Source of the DNA: Asterochloris sp. CNOR1
Taxonomy: Eukaryota > Chlorophyta > Trebouxiophyceae > Trebouxiales > Trebouxiaceae
Direction of reading: 5' to 3'
Length of the DNA stretch: 64,000 bases
Assembly: GCA_963969365.1 (NCBI GenBank)
Contig: OZ017747.1
Location: 744,001-808,000, forward strand
Part shown: positions 33,801 to 43,955 of the stretch, piece after piece
Layout: every line of letters starts with the position of its first letter
Numbering within the stretch: position 1 is the stretch's first letter
Position numbers and translations under genes: made by a program
Notes under the pieces: model-generated
What the model was told of the DNA's origin: nothing
Database searches by the model: none
Seen by the model: the letters and a program-made list of their open reading frames with translations, nothing else

Positions 33801-36286
33801 TCCCAGAAGTGGATGGTGTCACCATAGCTCGTGGGCACCTCCGCAGGGTTGAACCCCTGCACAGGCAGGCAGGTGGGGACATACCCTGTGTGCGCCAACC
33901 CGGGCCAGGGCAGGAGCTTGTTGGCCGCATGCAGCTAGACAGACTTAGGAAGGTGAGTGACAGGGTGTCAGTCTGCATGCGGCCACAAAACAGCCCCAAA
34001 AGGTGGGTGACAGGGGGTCTGTCTGCATGCAGCATGCAGCCAATGATAGACATGTCCAACGACCAGAGGAGGCTCGCAGGCGGATCAATTCTGGCAAGCC
34101 TTGCCGGCCAGGGGACAGGGTGCTCTGCCAGGCAGCGAGGTGTGTAGCAGAAATGAAAGCGTGCATGCCTGGAGTATCATATGGCATTACTAAAGTAATG
34201 TGTCTTCCCAGGAAACTAAGACAGTGGCCAAGACATGTGAGTCATGCAAACATATTTAGAGCAACTCAATAATGCAGCCTCACCTTTTTGAAGGCACAGG
34301 GGGCCCCCCACTCTGTTGAAATCATGACATTGTGCTTGGGCTGGTACCAGAAGTCATACCCATACTCAGTGGTCTCATCAGACCAGCGCCCTTTAACCTG
34401 GATTGCACAGAAGGCAAAGGTCAGGCGCTTGGCCTGCTCGCCAGCTCAGAGCATGGCCATGCAGCCTGTGGTCAGAGGGGTGCTGGACTGCAAGCATGCT
34501 GCAGCTTACAAAGCCAGCACAGCAGTTCAGAGGTGCGGTAGGCCATGAGTGTTGCAGCTGTTGCAGCACTGCTGAGATGCGTGGAGAAGTGCAAGGCAGC
34601 ACTTGCCTTGAAATCTTGGTCCAGCAGGACAAAGCCGCCCTTGGCAAAGCCATCTGGGTCGCCCATGCAGCTGATCTGCAGCACAGGCAGGCTGTTACAG
34701 CTGCCAAGCTTTGCAGCATGTCATAGGGAACATCACTGCTGACATGAGGACGCCTTGATTGGCAGGCAAGGCAGGAGGCAAGGAGTTGGCCCTCAGCTGT
34801 GTCGCGGTGTGTCAAGCACTCGGTAGCAGCCTCATGCTGCGCAGCTTAAGGCTGCAACAAGCTGCAGGTGGAACAGCAATGCAGCCTGTGTAGCTCCATC
34901 TCCAGCATGCTGCACCTATTGGTGGTCATGTAAAATCCAGCACAATGATCTGGGCTGGGCAGGCCTTCAGCGACACCCAGATACTGGTGGTCTCAGGAGA
35001 CATGCAGCTGTGTGGTCAGCAGACTGCTGCTTGCCAGCCAGGAACCCACCATGAGGTCTCCGCTAGGCAGGCAGTGGCTGGTGTGCAGCGAGCCCAGGCC
35101 AGTCTTGCCATGGATCTCTGCAGCCTCGACAACCTTCTCCAGCTTGGGAGCACGCTCGTTGGGGGATGCGCAGTTGATGCCTGCACCATGAGCCAGAGGG
35201 GGGCCGTCATGCAGTGCCATGCAGCACTGCTGCCTACAGCGCATGAGCCTGCGTGCTTTGGGATAGCGCACTCATGCCTCCATGCGACATCAATTCATTG
35301 CATGGCAATGCCTGAGCATGAGCTTGGTGACAGTGTTGGGAACTCAGCTGCTTGCCCGCCAGATGCTGGCGCACCCTGTATGGCGCTCCTTGGAGATGCA
35401 GCTTGCACGGCAGATGTGCCGCCACAAGCTCAGCTACCACAGACCCGGGGCCCACGCAGGACAGCACCCGTCCGTCACCAGACTGTACAGCAGCTGTGGC
35501 CCTATGCGCTCACCATACACACGCCCAGAGCCCACACAGGGGAGTACCAGATACTTGCGTGCTCGCCCTGAGTCCCCGTGGCAGCTGCTGCATGCGTTCC
35601 AGCCTGCAGCCATCCAATGCCTAGGTGAGCACATACGCAGCCGCCTCCTCTAGTGCCCTTGTTGAGCAGAGCTGCGGTCTAAGACAGAACGCCTGTGGCA
35701 CGACAGTCTTGAATTAGCCACGCTCTTCAAGACAGGCTGTGCACCCTCTTCCTGCTCGGCCTGCTCTCTCGTTCAGCAATGCGCTCTGATGTCAGGCTGT
35801 ACACCCTCGCCTGGGGCTGACCTGAGTGGTGGAGCTCGTCACCAACATTGGGCATGGGCAGCCTGTGAATGACCTGCAGCAGTCCGCTACAGAGTGGCAT
35901 GAAGAGCAACAGTGGAACGTAGTGCACCAGCCATGGAGGGACTGCATCGCCTGCACCAGGCTGTGACATGGGCACCGAGACCAAACAGCAGCAGGGCCCA
36001 CCTGGCTGTAGGAGGACGATGTCGGGTCTGCATCGACTGTGCACAGGTAGTCTGGCCTGTCCTGCTCAGGGACAATAGCTGGCACATAGAGCAAAGTTTC
36101 ACGCGGACCATGAATGGCATCCTGCACCAAAGCTCTGCATATCAGGACAGGGCTGGTGACCCAAGAACTGGCCCATTGACCCATAGCTCCTAAGATCATC
36201 TGCAGGTCATGTGCATGCAGGCACCTTACCTCTGGGGTGGCATAGCCTGGGCCTTTTGCACAACAGGCCGAGTCATTTGAGGCCAT
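30867..36286 (-). CDS. SBP1: Selenium-binding protein / methanethiol oxidase family
   Basis: Full-length member of the SBP56 family, known as methanethiol oxidase in animals and bacteria and as selenium-binding SBP1-3 in plants. About 15 short exons run from ATG at 36286 ([19 protein letters not shown]) to the stop at 30867. Ordered landmarks: [38 protein letters not shown] with the CSSC metal/selenium-binding motif; [67 protein letters not shown] followed by [99 protein letters not shown]; and the typical ending [12 protein letters not shown]. The substrate is not readable, but sulfur or redox metabolism is the family role. It is cytosolic by lack of any leader. No breaks seen. It is convergent with paralog 3. 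Confidence 0.95.
35428..35540 (-). repeat. Duplicated exon-end fragment within a selenium-binding-protein intron
   Basis: The exon end with its donor at 35508-35540 (forward GCTCACCATACACACGCC...) has a diverged 33-bp copy at 35428-35460 (GCTCAGCTACCACAGACC...), in the intron just downstream on the minus strand. About 24 of 33 positions agree by eye. Confidence 0.55.
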
Positions 36287-36559
36287 TTTAGGGGCGTCTC
36301 CAAAGATGTGCAGCGAGGCCGGGCCTGATCTGTGTGTGCCAGCTCGTGGCTTTCACCTATCGAAGTAAAAGAAGAAAAGGCTGAAGATTTCTTCGTCGTG
36401 GCCAATTAGTTCTTCTCAGATAGTACTATCTAAGAAGTTCAAAGTGAAATTCAGGCAATAGACCTTGCATGGAAACTTGGGGAGGAACCTCTGAACGAGT
36501 GGCATGAGGGGGAGCATCATATGGTCTGCCTACATCAGGTGCTGTTATCAGCGGGTCAT
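36287..36559. other. Short intergenic stretch upstream of the selenium-binding protein
   Basis: Upstream region of the selenium-binding-protein gene and 3' flank of the hydrolase gene, both on the minus strand. AT-richer than its surroundings around 36360-36440; no motif identified. Confidence 0.4.
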
Positions 36560-38472
36560 CTAGACTGCATTCATCTCTGGCGCTACAATGTGGGGCTGCT
36601 GGACAGCCTCAAGCCACTCAAATGCCGGCTTTACCCACCACCTCTTGGGCCAGACCCCCTGTGAGCAGCAGAGGGTTGTCTTGCTTTGAATGGAAACACA
36701 CTCACAATTCAGGATGCACAGCCAACATCCTACCTCAAAATGTGCAACGTGGCCTCCTTTCCTGATGGTAGCCAGCACAACAGAGCTACTCTGCTCTGCA
36801 GCTTTGAGGGGCAATGCGGCAGCGGTCACTATGGGATCATCTTCTGCGTTCAAGGCAAGCAGGGGCACATGGATCTGCAGGCAGCCAATTGCACGGTAAG
36901 TCTGCATCATTCAGCTTGCAGCCGCAATAAGCCAGGCCATGCAGCAGCTGGGCTGTGATGATGCTGACCACCGTGCTTGCATCAGCAGCGCAGGGCAATA
37001 CACGGCGGGCATGCGGCATGTGCAGGGGCACCTCACCTCATGCAGCCGCCGTGCTGAGGACGCATCTCTGTAGTAGGCATCAGTGTTCTCATAGCCCCAA
37101 AGCCTTGTGGTGAAGGCGTCATCAAACTGCCTGCAGCACAGCAAGGCCACTCACAACCAGGCATGTCGACCCTGAGCTGCTCAGAGTTTGTTTTCACATA
37201 CTTGCCAGGAGCCTGCGCCGTGCCACAGCACGCCGGGATGCATCAATGTGCTTTCCTCCACCGTTTACAGGTCCCGCCTTGGGGTCAGGGCAGCCAATGA
37301 ACTGGCAGCCCCAGACCTGATAGTTTTGGCGTTCTTCACACCCTCCCAGTCAGGCACCTGGCCCAGAATTTTGCGGTTGTAGCGTAGCGCGGCCCTCTTC
37401 AGGCCCTCCGCCATGATTTTGGAATAGATGTGCCTGCCAAGCCAGGTGGACCTGCATCAACAGACATGAAGGTCATCATGCCCAGCTTTGAGGCAGTTGC
37501 TGAGTCTCTTGCCGAAGTGCTCACTCCCACAGGCCTGCCAGATTCTGCATACAGCCCTGGGCCTGCCACCTTCTTGCAGGGCACATCAAGCAGGTCACTC
37601 ACGTCAGGTGCTGGTCGCAAGCAAACAGGTCCCAGGGATTGCTCAGGGTGACGGCACCATCCACAGGGGCAGCAGATCCATCTTCTGCCAGGAATGTGCT
37701 AACCACATTGGCGCCCAGGCTGTAACCCATGAGCAGCAGGGGCGAAGTGGCGTGGGCCTCGTGAGCCACCTCAACTGCTTTTCGCAGATCTCCTGTGAAG
37801 CTGGCAGTGAATGTCCTGCGCGTCTTCAGGGGCACATCCGCCAGGCCCCTGCAGGGTGGCTGAAGTCACTCCCAGCTCCAGGTGGCAATTGGAGTGTTGC
37901 TCACATGGGCCGGTGGCTGCTGCCTGTCAGTGCTGTAGCACAGGAATGCTTAAGTGCACGTCATCGCAAGGTGCCAGGCCCGCTGGCATGCCAGCAGATG
38001 GCTGTGCTGGACAGGCATGCGAGCTGCCAGCGGCGCCAGCAGGTTACCTGTAGTTGACCACGCAGGCATGCCACCCTTTCTTGCTGGCCACTGAAGCAGC
38101 AGCGCGCACATACTTTGCTGCGCTTGTGTTGGACAGGCCTGGGACTAACAACAGCACCGGGGCATGTGCAGAGGCTGCTTTGACAGGAGCCACCCAATCC
38201 AAGGCTGTTGTGCCGCCATCTGCACATGCCATGCTCACTGCTTCAGCGTGTCGCAGACTAGATGTATTCCGTCTGCATGTCAGCACACCTTCATTGCCTA
38301 CAAGCTGCCTCTGATAATGGATTTTGGGCGCGCCAGAGCCAATGAATGCCCAAAAGGTCTGGGCATGGCCATTTGAGCACCAGCAGGTGGGCCTAAATGT
38401 CTGTGCAAGGGAGGGACAAGCATCTACAAGGGCCTGCAGAGGCCTGGCCCCCTGATCGAAATGCAGCCGCAT
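36560..38472 (-). CDS. EMB8/ABHD1-3-like alpha/beta hydrolase
   Basis: Serine hydrolase of the AB-hydrolase YheT/EMB8 group. The likely ATG is at 38472 (MRLHFDQGARPLQALVDACP). Landmarks: FRPTCWCSNGHAQTFWAFIG, the family's W-x-x-N/GHxQT start; GGTTALDWVAP, the first beta strand; APVLLLVPGLSNTSAAKYVR, oxyanion region; KKGWHACVVNYRG; LLMGYSLGANVVSTFLAEDG, the nucleophile elbow G-x-S-L-G-A-N; FDDAFTTRLWGYENTDAYY; VPLLALNAEDDPIV with the acid Asp; and IRKGGHVAHFE with the catalytic His. The triad Ser, Asp and His are all present. The stop is at 36560. Upstream, the same frame stays open to 38562 and encodes a hydrophobic stretch (NILWLCWFAFFACGTC), but without an ATG, so a membrane-anchor exon upstream is possible. 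The substrate is unknown; relatives act on lipids or esters. Confidence 0.9.
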
Positions 38473-38649
38473 GCAAGTTCCACATGCAAAGAAGGCAAAC
38501 CAACAAAGCCATAGAATGTTCTTTTTGAAATCATTGTCAAGGCATGATGTACTTGTCAGCACTGGATCAGATCTCTATCCTCTCACTGACAGTTTGGCTC
38601 TCATGCTACTCAGCATACTTGCAGTCAGACTTTCATAAAACTGCTTCAT

Positions 38650-41321
38650 CTATTTGGTACGCTTAAAAATCTTGGCCAACAACAGGGAGAAGACCTCCTT
38701 TGGCAGCACATTTTGCTCATCAATCTTTCTGAGCAAGCTGGAATGAGACTCCTGCTCAAAGTCCTTGAACAGGGGCTCCAGCTCCATTTCTACGTAGAGC
38801 TGCTTCACCTGCTGCACAGCCTGCTCCTTGTCCTGGCCATAGTTTGCCTGCAGCAAGGGCTGGAGCTGTGACACAAGATTGGCTGACATCTGCTGCCACT
38901 TTGATACAGTACTCCTGCCTTGCTGCACAGGCCTGCCCATGCTTGCTCTCAGGCAGCCGCTGGGAGCCACTACATCGGGCTCGCTGCAGCAGCCTTCACC
39001 AAGCAACACCAAGCTGCAGCTGACAGCCTTCTGCGACAGCCGCCAGCCGTCTGCCTACCTTTATGAGCTCCCTCTGCTCTGGTGATGCCCTCCGCAGGGC
39101 CTGAACCACTAGCCAGCTGCATTTGTTATCCTGCAGGGCGGTGGCACACCTCAGCGGCGCCTGCAGTGATCAGGAGGCCCTGCAGAGGGCACCTAAGCCA
39201 TGAGCTGGGTGCCAGCCTGACCTGAATGTCAGTCCCAATTTTGCCGATCACTTCTGGTGCGCCAAAGCAGTCCAAGTAATCGTCCTGAATCTGCACAGGG
39301 AGCCAGATGCATCGCAGCGCTGCACCGCAGTTTTATGGCGGCTGCAGCCGCCACAAATATCGGGCGTAGATGGCCTATGCTCAAGGCACATGCAGGCAGC
39401 AGCAAGGAGGAAGGCAAGGGACTGCACCTGAAAGTACTGTCCCATCTGAATGAGGATGTCCCTGGAGACATCAAAAGTCTTGGCATCCTGGACTCCTGTG
39501 ATGAGCAGGCCACAGGCAACTGGCAGGTAGAAAGAATAGAAGGCGGTCTTGTAGGTCACGATGCGCATGTAGTTTTCTAGGCTGTACTTTGAGAGGTCCA
39601 CCTGCAGCGCTGGGCCTGGTGGGTGACTGCAGGCTCTGGGTGAAGCCAGTCAAAGAGGCAGCAGTAAAAGCCGCCACTCACTGTGCCAATGGGGGCCGTG
39701 ATGAGATCTAGCAACTGCCCATGGGCTGTCTGGTAGGTGGTCTGCAGGGCACACAGCAAGGATCAGCTCCTGCCTGGAGAAAGCGTGTTTGCAGAGCGGC
39801 AGCACAGTGACGCAGTGATGGTGCAGCATGCGCATGCCATCGCTGGCACGACACTACGCCACTGTGCTGCTGTGTTCTGCGGTCAGCGCTGGGCACCCTG
39901 CTGAGGCTACTAAAACATGCAAGTCACACATCTCACCTCGTGGAACAGGTCCAGCAGGTCGGCGTAGTACGGTTGTGAGCCAAAGTGCTTCTTCAGGATC
40001 CTGTAGATGCATGACTCCAAGATAATGCCATCATTAATGGCCACCAGCCCAACCTGCAGCGCATGCAAAGTTGTGCTTCACCTGCTACATGCTTCAACGG
40101 CCTTTCCATGGCCCAGCGCAGCAGAGCACTGTGCTGGCAGGACGCAGCAGCAGTGCCCGCATGCTGGGCCTGCCTTGCCACACTGTCAGAGCTGGGTGCA
40201 GGCAGGGGCAGCACTGCCCTCCAAACCTATTCTGCCATCAACTGTCACAGCAGAAAGGCTGATAAAGCAGGGAAAGCACTGCTGCTTTCTGTAAAGTTGC
40301 CTGTGACCTGAGCTCGCATCAGCAGGGCTGTGGCAAGCCTTGCAATGCCCAACCTCAAGGTTCCCTCCAGAAGTTTTACCTTGGGGTTCCTGTACCAGCA
40401 GGGCTGCCCCCGCCTGGTCACTGAGTTGTCCATCATGTCGTCTGCCACCAGGAAGTAGGCTTGGAGCCACTCAATGCACCACCCCAGAGCATTGGCCTTG
40501 AATACTTCGTCAGGCGACACCTGTCGCAGGCACAGGTGCAGCTTGCTTGCTGAAGCAAATTGCGCCACAGCAACAGCTTTGAGCAGACACTGCCTGATTG
40601 GTGTAAAAGTCAAGCCTCTTCTGGCACATACTGAGTGCACGGTGTGTCCTGTGGTTCCAAGGTTCTGGCACATGCAGATAGGCCAGCACAGATGAAACAT
40701 GGCTGCCAGAAGGCACACCTTTCCTCTGAGCGCCTTCACCACATCCAGCACTGCCATGCCCCTGTTCAGCTTGCCGCCTGGGACATTGTAGTCCAGCATC
40801 TGCATTGACAACTGACTTTGACAGCCAGACAAGCGGATGCAGAGCGACAGGCTGAGGCAGGAGCCTCTGCAAATCCTGTCGCGTACGAGTGCAGCACTGT
40901 ATGCGGGATCAAATCTGAAAGCAAGGCCACACCAGCCAAGCAGCACAGCAAGCTGCTTGCCTTTTCCAGCCAGTCCCGCGCCATGCCTGGCTGCCCTGCT
41001 ATCAATTCATCTGTCACCAGCTCCCCGCGCAGCTGCCTATAGACTTGCAGAAACTCCTGCACGACAGAGGCACTTCAGCTGGCATTGATGGGGCAGACAA
41101 TCAGGGGTGAGAGGTTTTCCAGTGGTGGCCACCCGCTTTGAGGCTGCTGGATCAGCAGAGGTCGAGCCGTTGGCTGTGCCATTCATCGAAGGGGGAGGAG
41201 CTGTCGCCAACATCGAGAACTGGGCTGATGCAGTCAAGCTTGCACTGGCTAGCAGGGCTGGCTGGAGAAGCTGCTGGACTCGATTTCTTTTGAACGATTG
41301 TAAGATCAAGCCTCCCAGCAT
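38650..41321 (-). CDS. FPPS: Farnesyl diphosphate synthase
   Basis: Condenses DMAPP/GPP with IPP to make farnesyl diphosphate, the sesquiterpene, sterol and prenylation precursor. About ten exons from ATG 41321 to TAG at 38650. Landmarks: [59 protein letters not shown], containing the first Asp-rich motif DDMMD, followed by [49 protein letters not shown] followed by [16 protein letters not shown], the second Asp-rich motif; [20 protein letters not shown]; and a C-terminal [10 protein letters not shown] matching the usual KIYKR-K end. The N-terminus carries about 50 extra residues ([20 protein letters not shown]..., then Ser/Ala-rich) that resemble an organelle targeting leader; an internal Met at [12 protein letters not shown] would give a shorter form, so dual starts are possible. 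It is divergent from the RG-rich gene about 146 bp away, suggesting a shared promoter region. Confidence 0.95.
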
Positions 41322-41467
41322 GCAAAGGCCATTTTCCCGCAGCTAGGTCCGAGGCTGAGGGCTTCCTGAGGCGCAGCACAGCATGCAGGGAGCTTTCGGC
41401 ACCATGTAGGCCAGCACAGCCTCTCATCCGAGCCTTGGACAGCCAGCTGAGCAGCACCAGCTGTGAC

Positions 41468-43909
41468 ATGCCAACAATCACTTGGCAAGACATCAAAGCC
41501 AAGGGCCGCGGGAGGGGCAGAGGTAGAGGCCGCGGACGTGGAAGGGGCAGGGGCCAAGGAAGGAGCGCTGCGCCTGACCCAGAGGTTTAACACCAGGCAC
41601 TCTGGCTGAATCCCCAGCGCTGGACTGCTGCCTACTTGCCCTGCCTGACTGCACCACTCCCTTGACCTTGCCTGGCTGCGGGTGACAAGCTGCCCTGTGC
41701 GCTGCAGCCAGCATTCAAGCCCTTCCAAGGGTACGCACACAGAGCAGCAGGTGTCACTGACCATGCTGCAGCGCGGGATGAGGGGCTGGGCAGTGGACGT
41801 GCTGCAGATGGCTTTGAGGGTGTAGTCGCACGCCTCCAGGCAGATCATGATGATGCGGCAGATGGAGCACAGATGCTGCAGCAGCTGCAGGTCAGCAAGG
41901 GGGAATGCATCTGACGCCAGGCTCTTGTCTGTTTGGCTGACAGGTGCACTTGTTCAAGCTTTGCCCTGATATTGACATTTGCTTCAAGGGATTTCACCAG
42001 GACTTTGTGGGCAGGCTCGAGCCTCACCCTCAAGGCAAACCATGCAGGCTGTGCAATGAGGATCAAAATCAGGTCAAGGTTGCAAGCTGTGTGCCCAGCC
42101 TGCAGTGTCTCCAGGTTGAGCTCATGCCTCCCCTGCCCTCATGCCTACCTTGGCCCATGTGATGCTATCCCAATGTTTGCAATGCCAAAGAGCTGGCTGG
42201 CTGCTCTGGACACACTGCCGAAGAGCACACACTCTGCGGGCTGTGCGGCAAGGCACCCCGCAGGCCACTACCTCAGCACGGCAGCCTGGCATGCACATGT
42301 TTGTCACGCTGGTCTGTGTGGCATGCAGGCCCTCGAGCGGCAGATGGAGCACCAGCAGCGCAGCGAGCAGGCTCTGATGGAGCTGCAGCGCCGCAAGCAG
42401 GGCGAGATACAGCGCAGGCGGTCAGCCTCTGCAGGCCAGGCCCCAGGCCAACCCACAGGCGCCCAAGCCACCCATCCCGCGCCAGGAGCTGGCAGCAAGA
42501 GGCAGGCAGGGCAGCCAGCAGAGGACTTTGTTGATCTTTGTAACTCAGGGTCAGATTCGGACTCAGGGTGCGCTGGCAGCCCCCAACCCAGCTCACATCG
42601 CAGCAAGCGGGCCAGGCTAAGTCCTGAGGCTGTCGCGGCTGCAGAGGAGCAGTCCCAGCAAGCGGCCCTGGATGCCGCTGCCACGCTGCCAGCCCGTAAA
42701 GCTGCCGCCCTCACTGCAGCCTCAGCCAGGGCTTGTGGGGGAACAAAACCTGTTCAAGGCAGCTCGGTTGCTGAGCAAGTCAGGCAGCACAAGGCAGGGG
42801 CAGGGGCTGCGCAGGTGGCTGCTTCTGGGCCTGGATGGTCCATGGGCATTTGTGATGGCACCGTTAGCGCAGGCAGCTGGGGTGCTAGGGGAGCTGCGGG
42901 GACAGCTGGCAGCCGCAGCCAGGGGCCCAGTGGGGTCAACCCCTTCACAGCCCCTGCTCAGTATGTGCCTGCCGGGGGCTGGGAGAGTGTGGTCGATGTG
43001 GACCTCTACACAGGTGGGCCAGGTGCTGGCAGAGGGCAAATCTTGATCACTATGCCTGGCACTGCCTGCTCTCCACGGCACGATGTGCAGTTAGTCATGG
43101 GGGTGTGCCATCTGGAGGACGTTCGTGAGCACAGCCCAGAAGCCGTGTAGTCGAATGTGTCATACTGGCTATGAGCAGCAGGGGCCCAGGGCAGTGCAAA
43201 TGTATGTCCAGCAGGCCCCTCAGCTATTTGGCAATGCCATCAGTGCAGCAGGGGCTGGATGCAGTATCACTCAGGCTCAGCGCTGGTGCTGCAGATATGT
43301 ATGTGGACGTTTTGGACATTGGCATGACCCGACATCGAGCGAGCGCATGTCTTGACACGGGTGCGCTCATCTGGCGACAGTCCTGTCCTCAAGATGCATA
43401 CAGCCTGTGTCACAGGCTGACTCCCACTGGCTGCTGCAGGAAATGGGGGCTGCACACTTATCCAGTCAAGCCTGGCACATGTTCTGGGGCTCTGCGATCA
43501 GTTTGGTAACCCCCTGGAGTCCAACAGCCGCTCTGTCACGGTCAGAGGCGTGGTAGCTGGTGCCTCAGAGCACGTCAAGACATGCACTGTCACTTACGAA
43601 GTCAAAGGTGATGCATGATCACCTTCCTGCCCATGCTCTGCAGCTCAGCACCCAAAGCTGATTGGCAAGGGGATGCAGACGACTCATGCAGCTGGTAGCC
43701 ATCTTGCAGGGAAGAGAATGACCGTGAGGGCAGGTCTCACCAGTGCAAAGCTTGGGTGCGATCTCCTGATCAGCTGTGCAGAGATCAGGCGGCTGGTCAG
43801 GTGTGCCAATCTACCCTGCTTTCATGCTTCTGTACGCAGGCTGAGAACTGGCCCTCCTGCTAAGGCTTACCGAGACGGTTGCAGGGAAGGCATGAAGTTC
43901 CATCCTTGA
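41468..43909 (+). CDS. Unrecognised RG-rich protein with coiled coil and filamin/Ig-like segment
   Basis: Six exons join in frame to 515 aa: 41468-41584, 41708-41890, 41944-42072, 42329-43013, 43440-43607 and 43644-43909. The N-terminus MPTITWQDIKAK leads into an uninterrupted run of nine to ten RG dipeptides, like an RGG box. Then come an Asp/Ala-rich segment, a Cys-containing segment (VHLFKLCPDIDICF, KPCRLCNEDQNQ), a short charged helix (ALERQMEHQQRSEQALMELQ), a long low-complexity region with a DSDSG acidic patch and the basic patch HRSKRARLSPEA, and then LCDQFGNPLESNSRSVTVRG, ending TCTVTYEVK. That last segment resembles a filamin or Ig-like repeat (D-x-F/Y-GN followed by alternating strands). 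A Cys/Arg-rich tail follows. Nuclear or RNA-linked function is inference. The stop lies only 46 bp from the NUF2 stop on the other strand. Confidence 0.7.
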
Positions 43910-43955
43910 GTCCCTGTTAAAACCAAGCAGCACACGAACTACATGTACACTTGGA

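Noticed and set aside
42304-42714. Minus-strand 136-codon open frame
   Set aside because: Shadow of the large fourth exon of the RG-rich gene; Ala/Gly/Cys mixture typical of antisense GC-rich frames.
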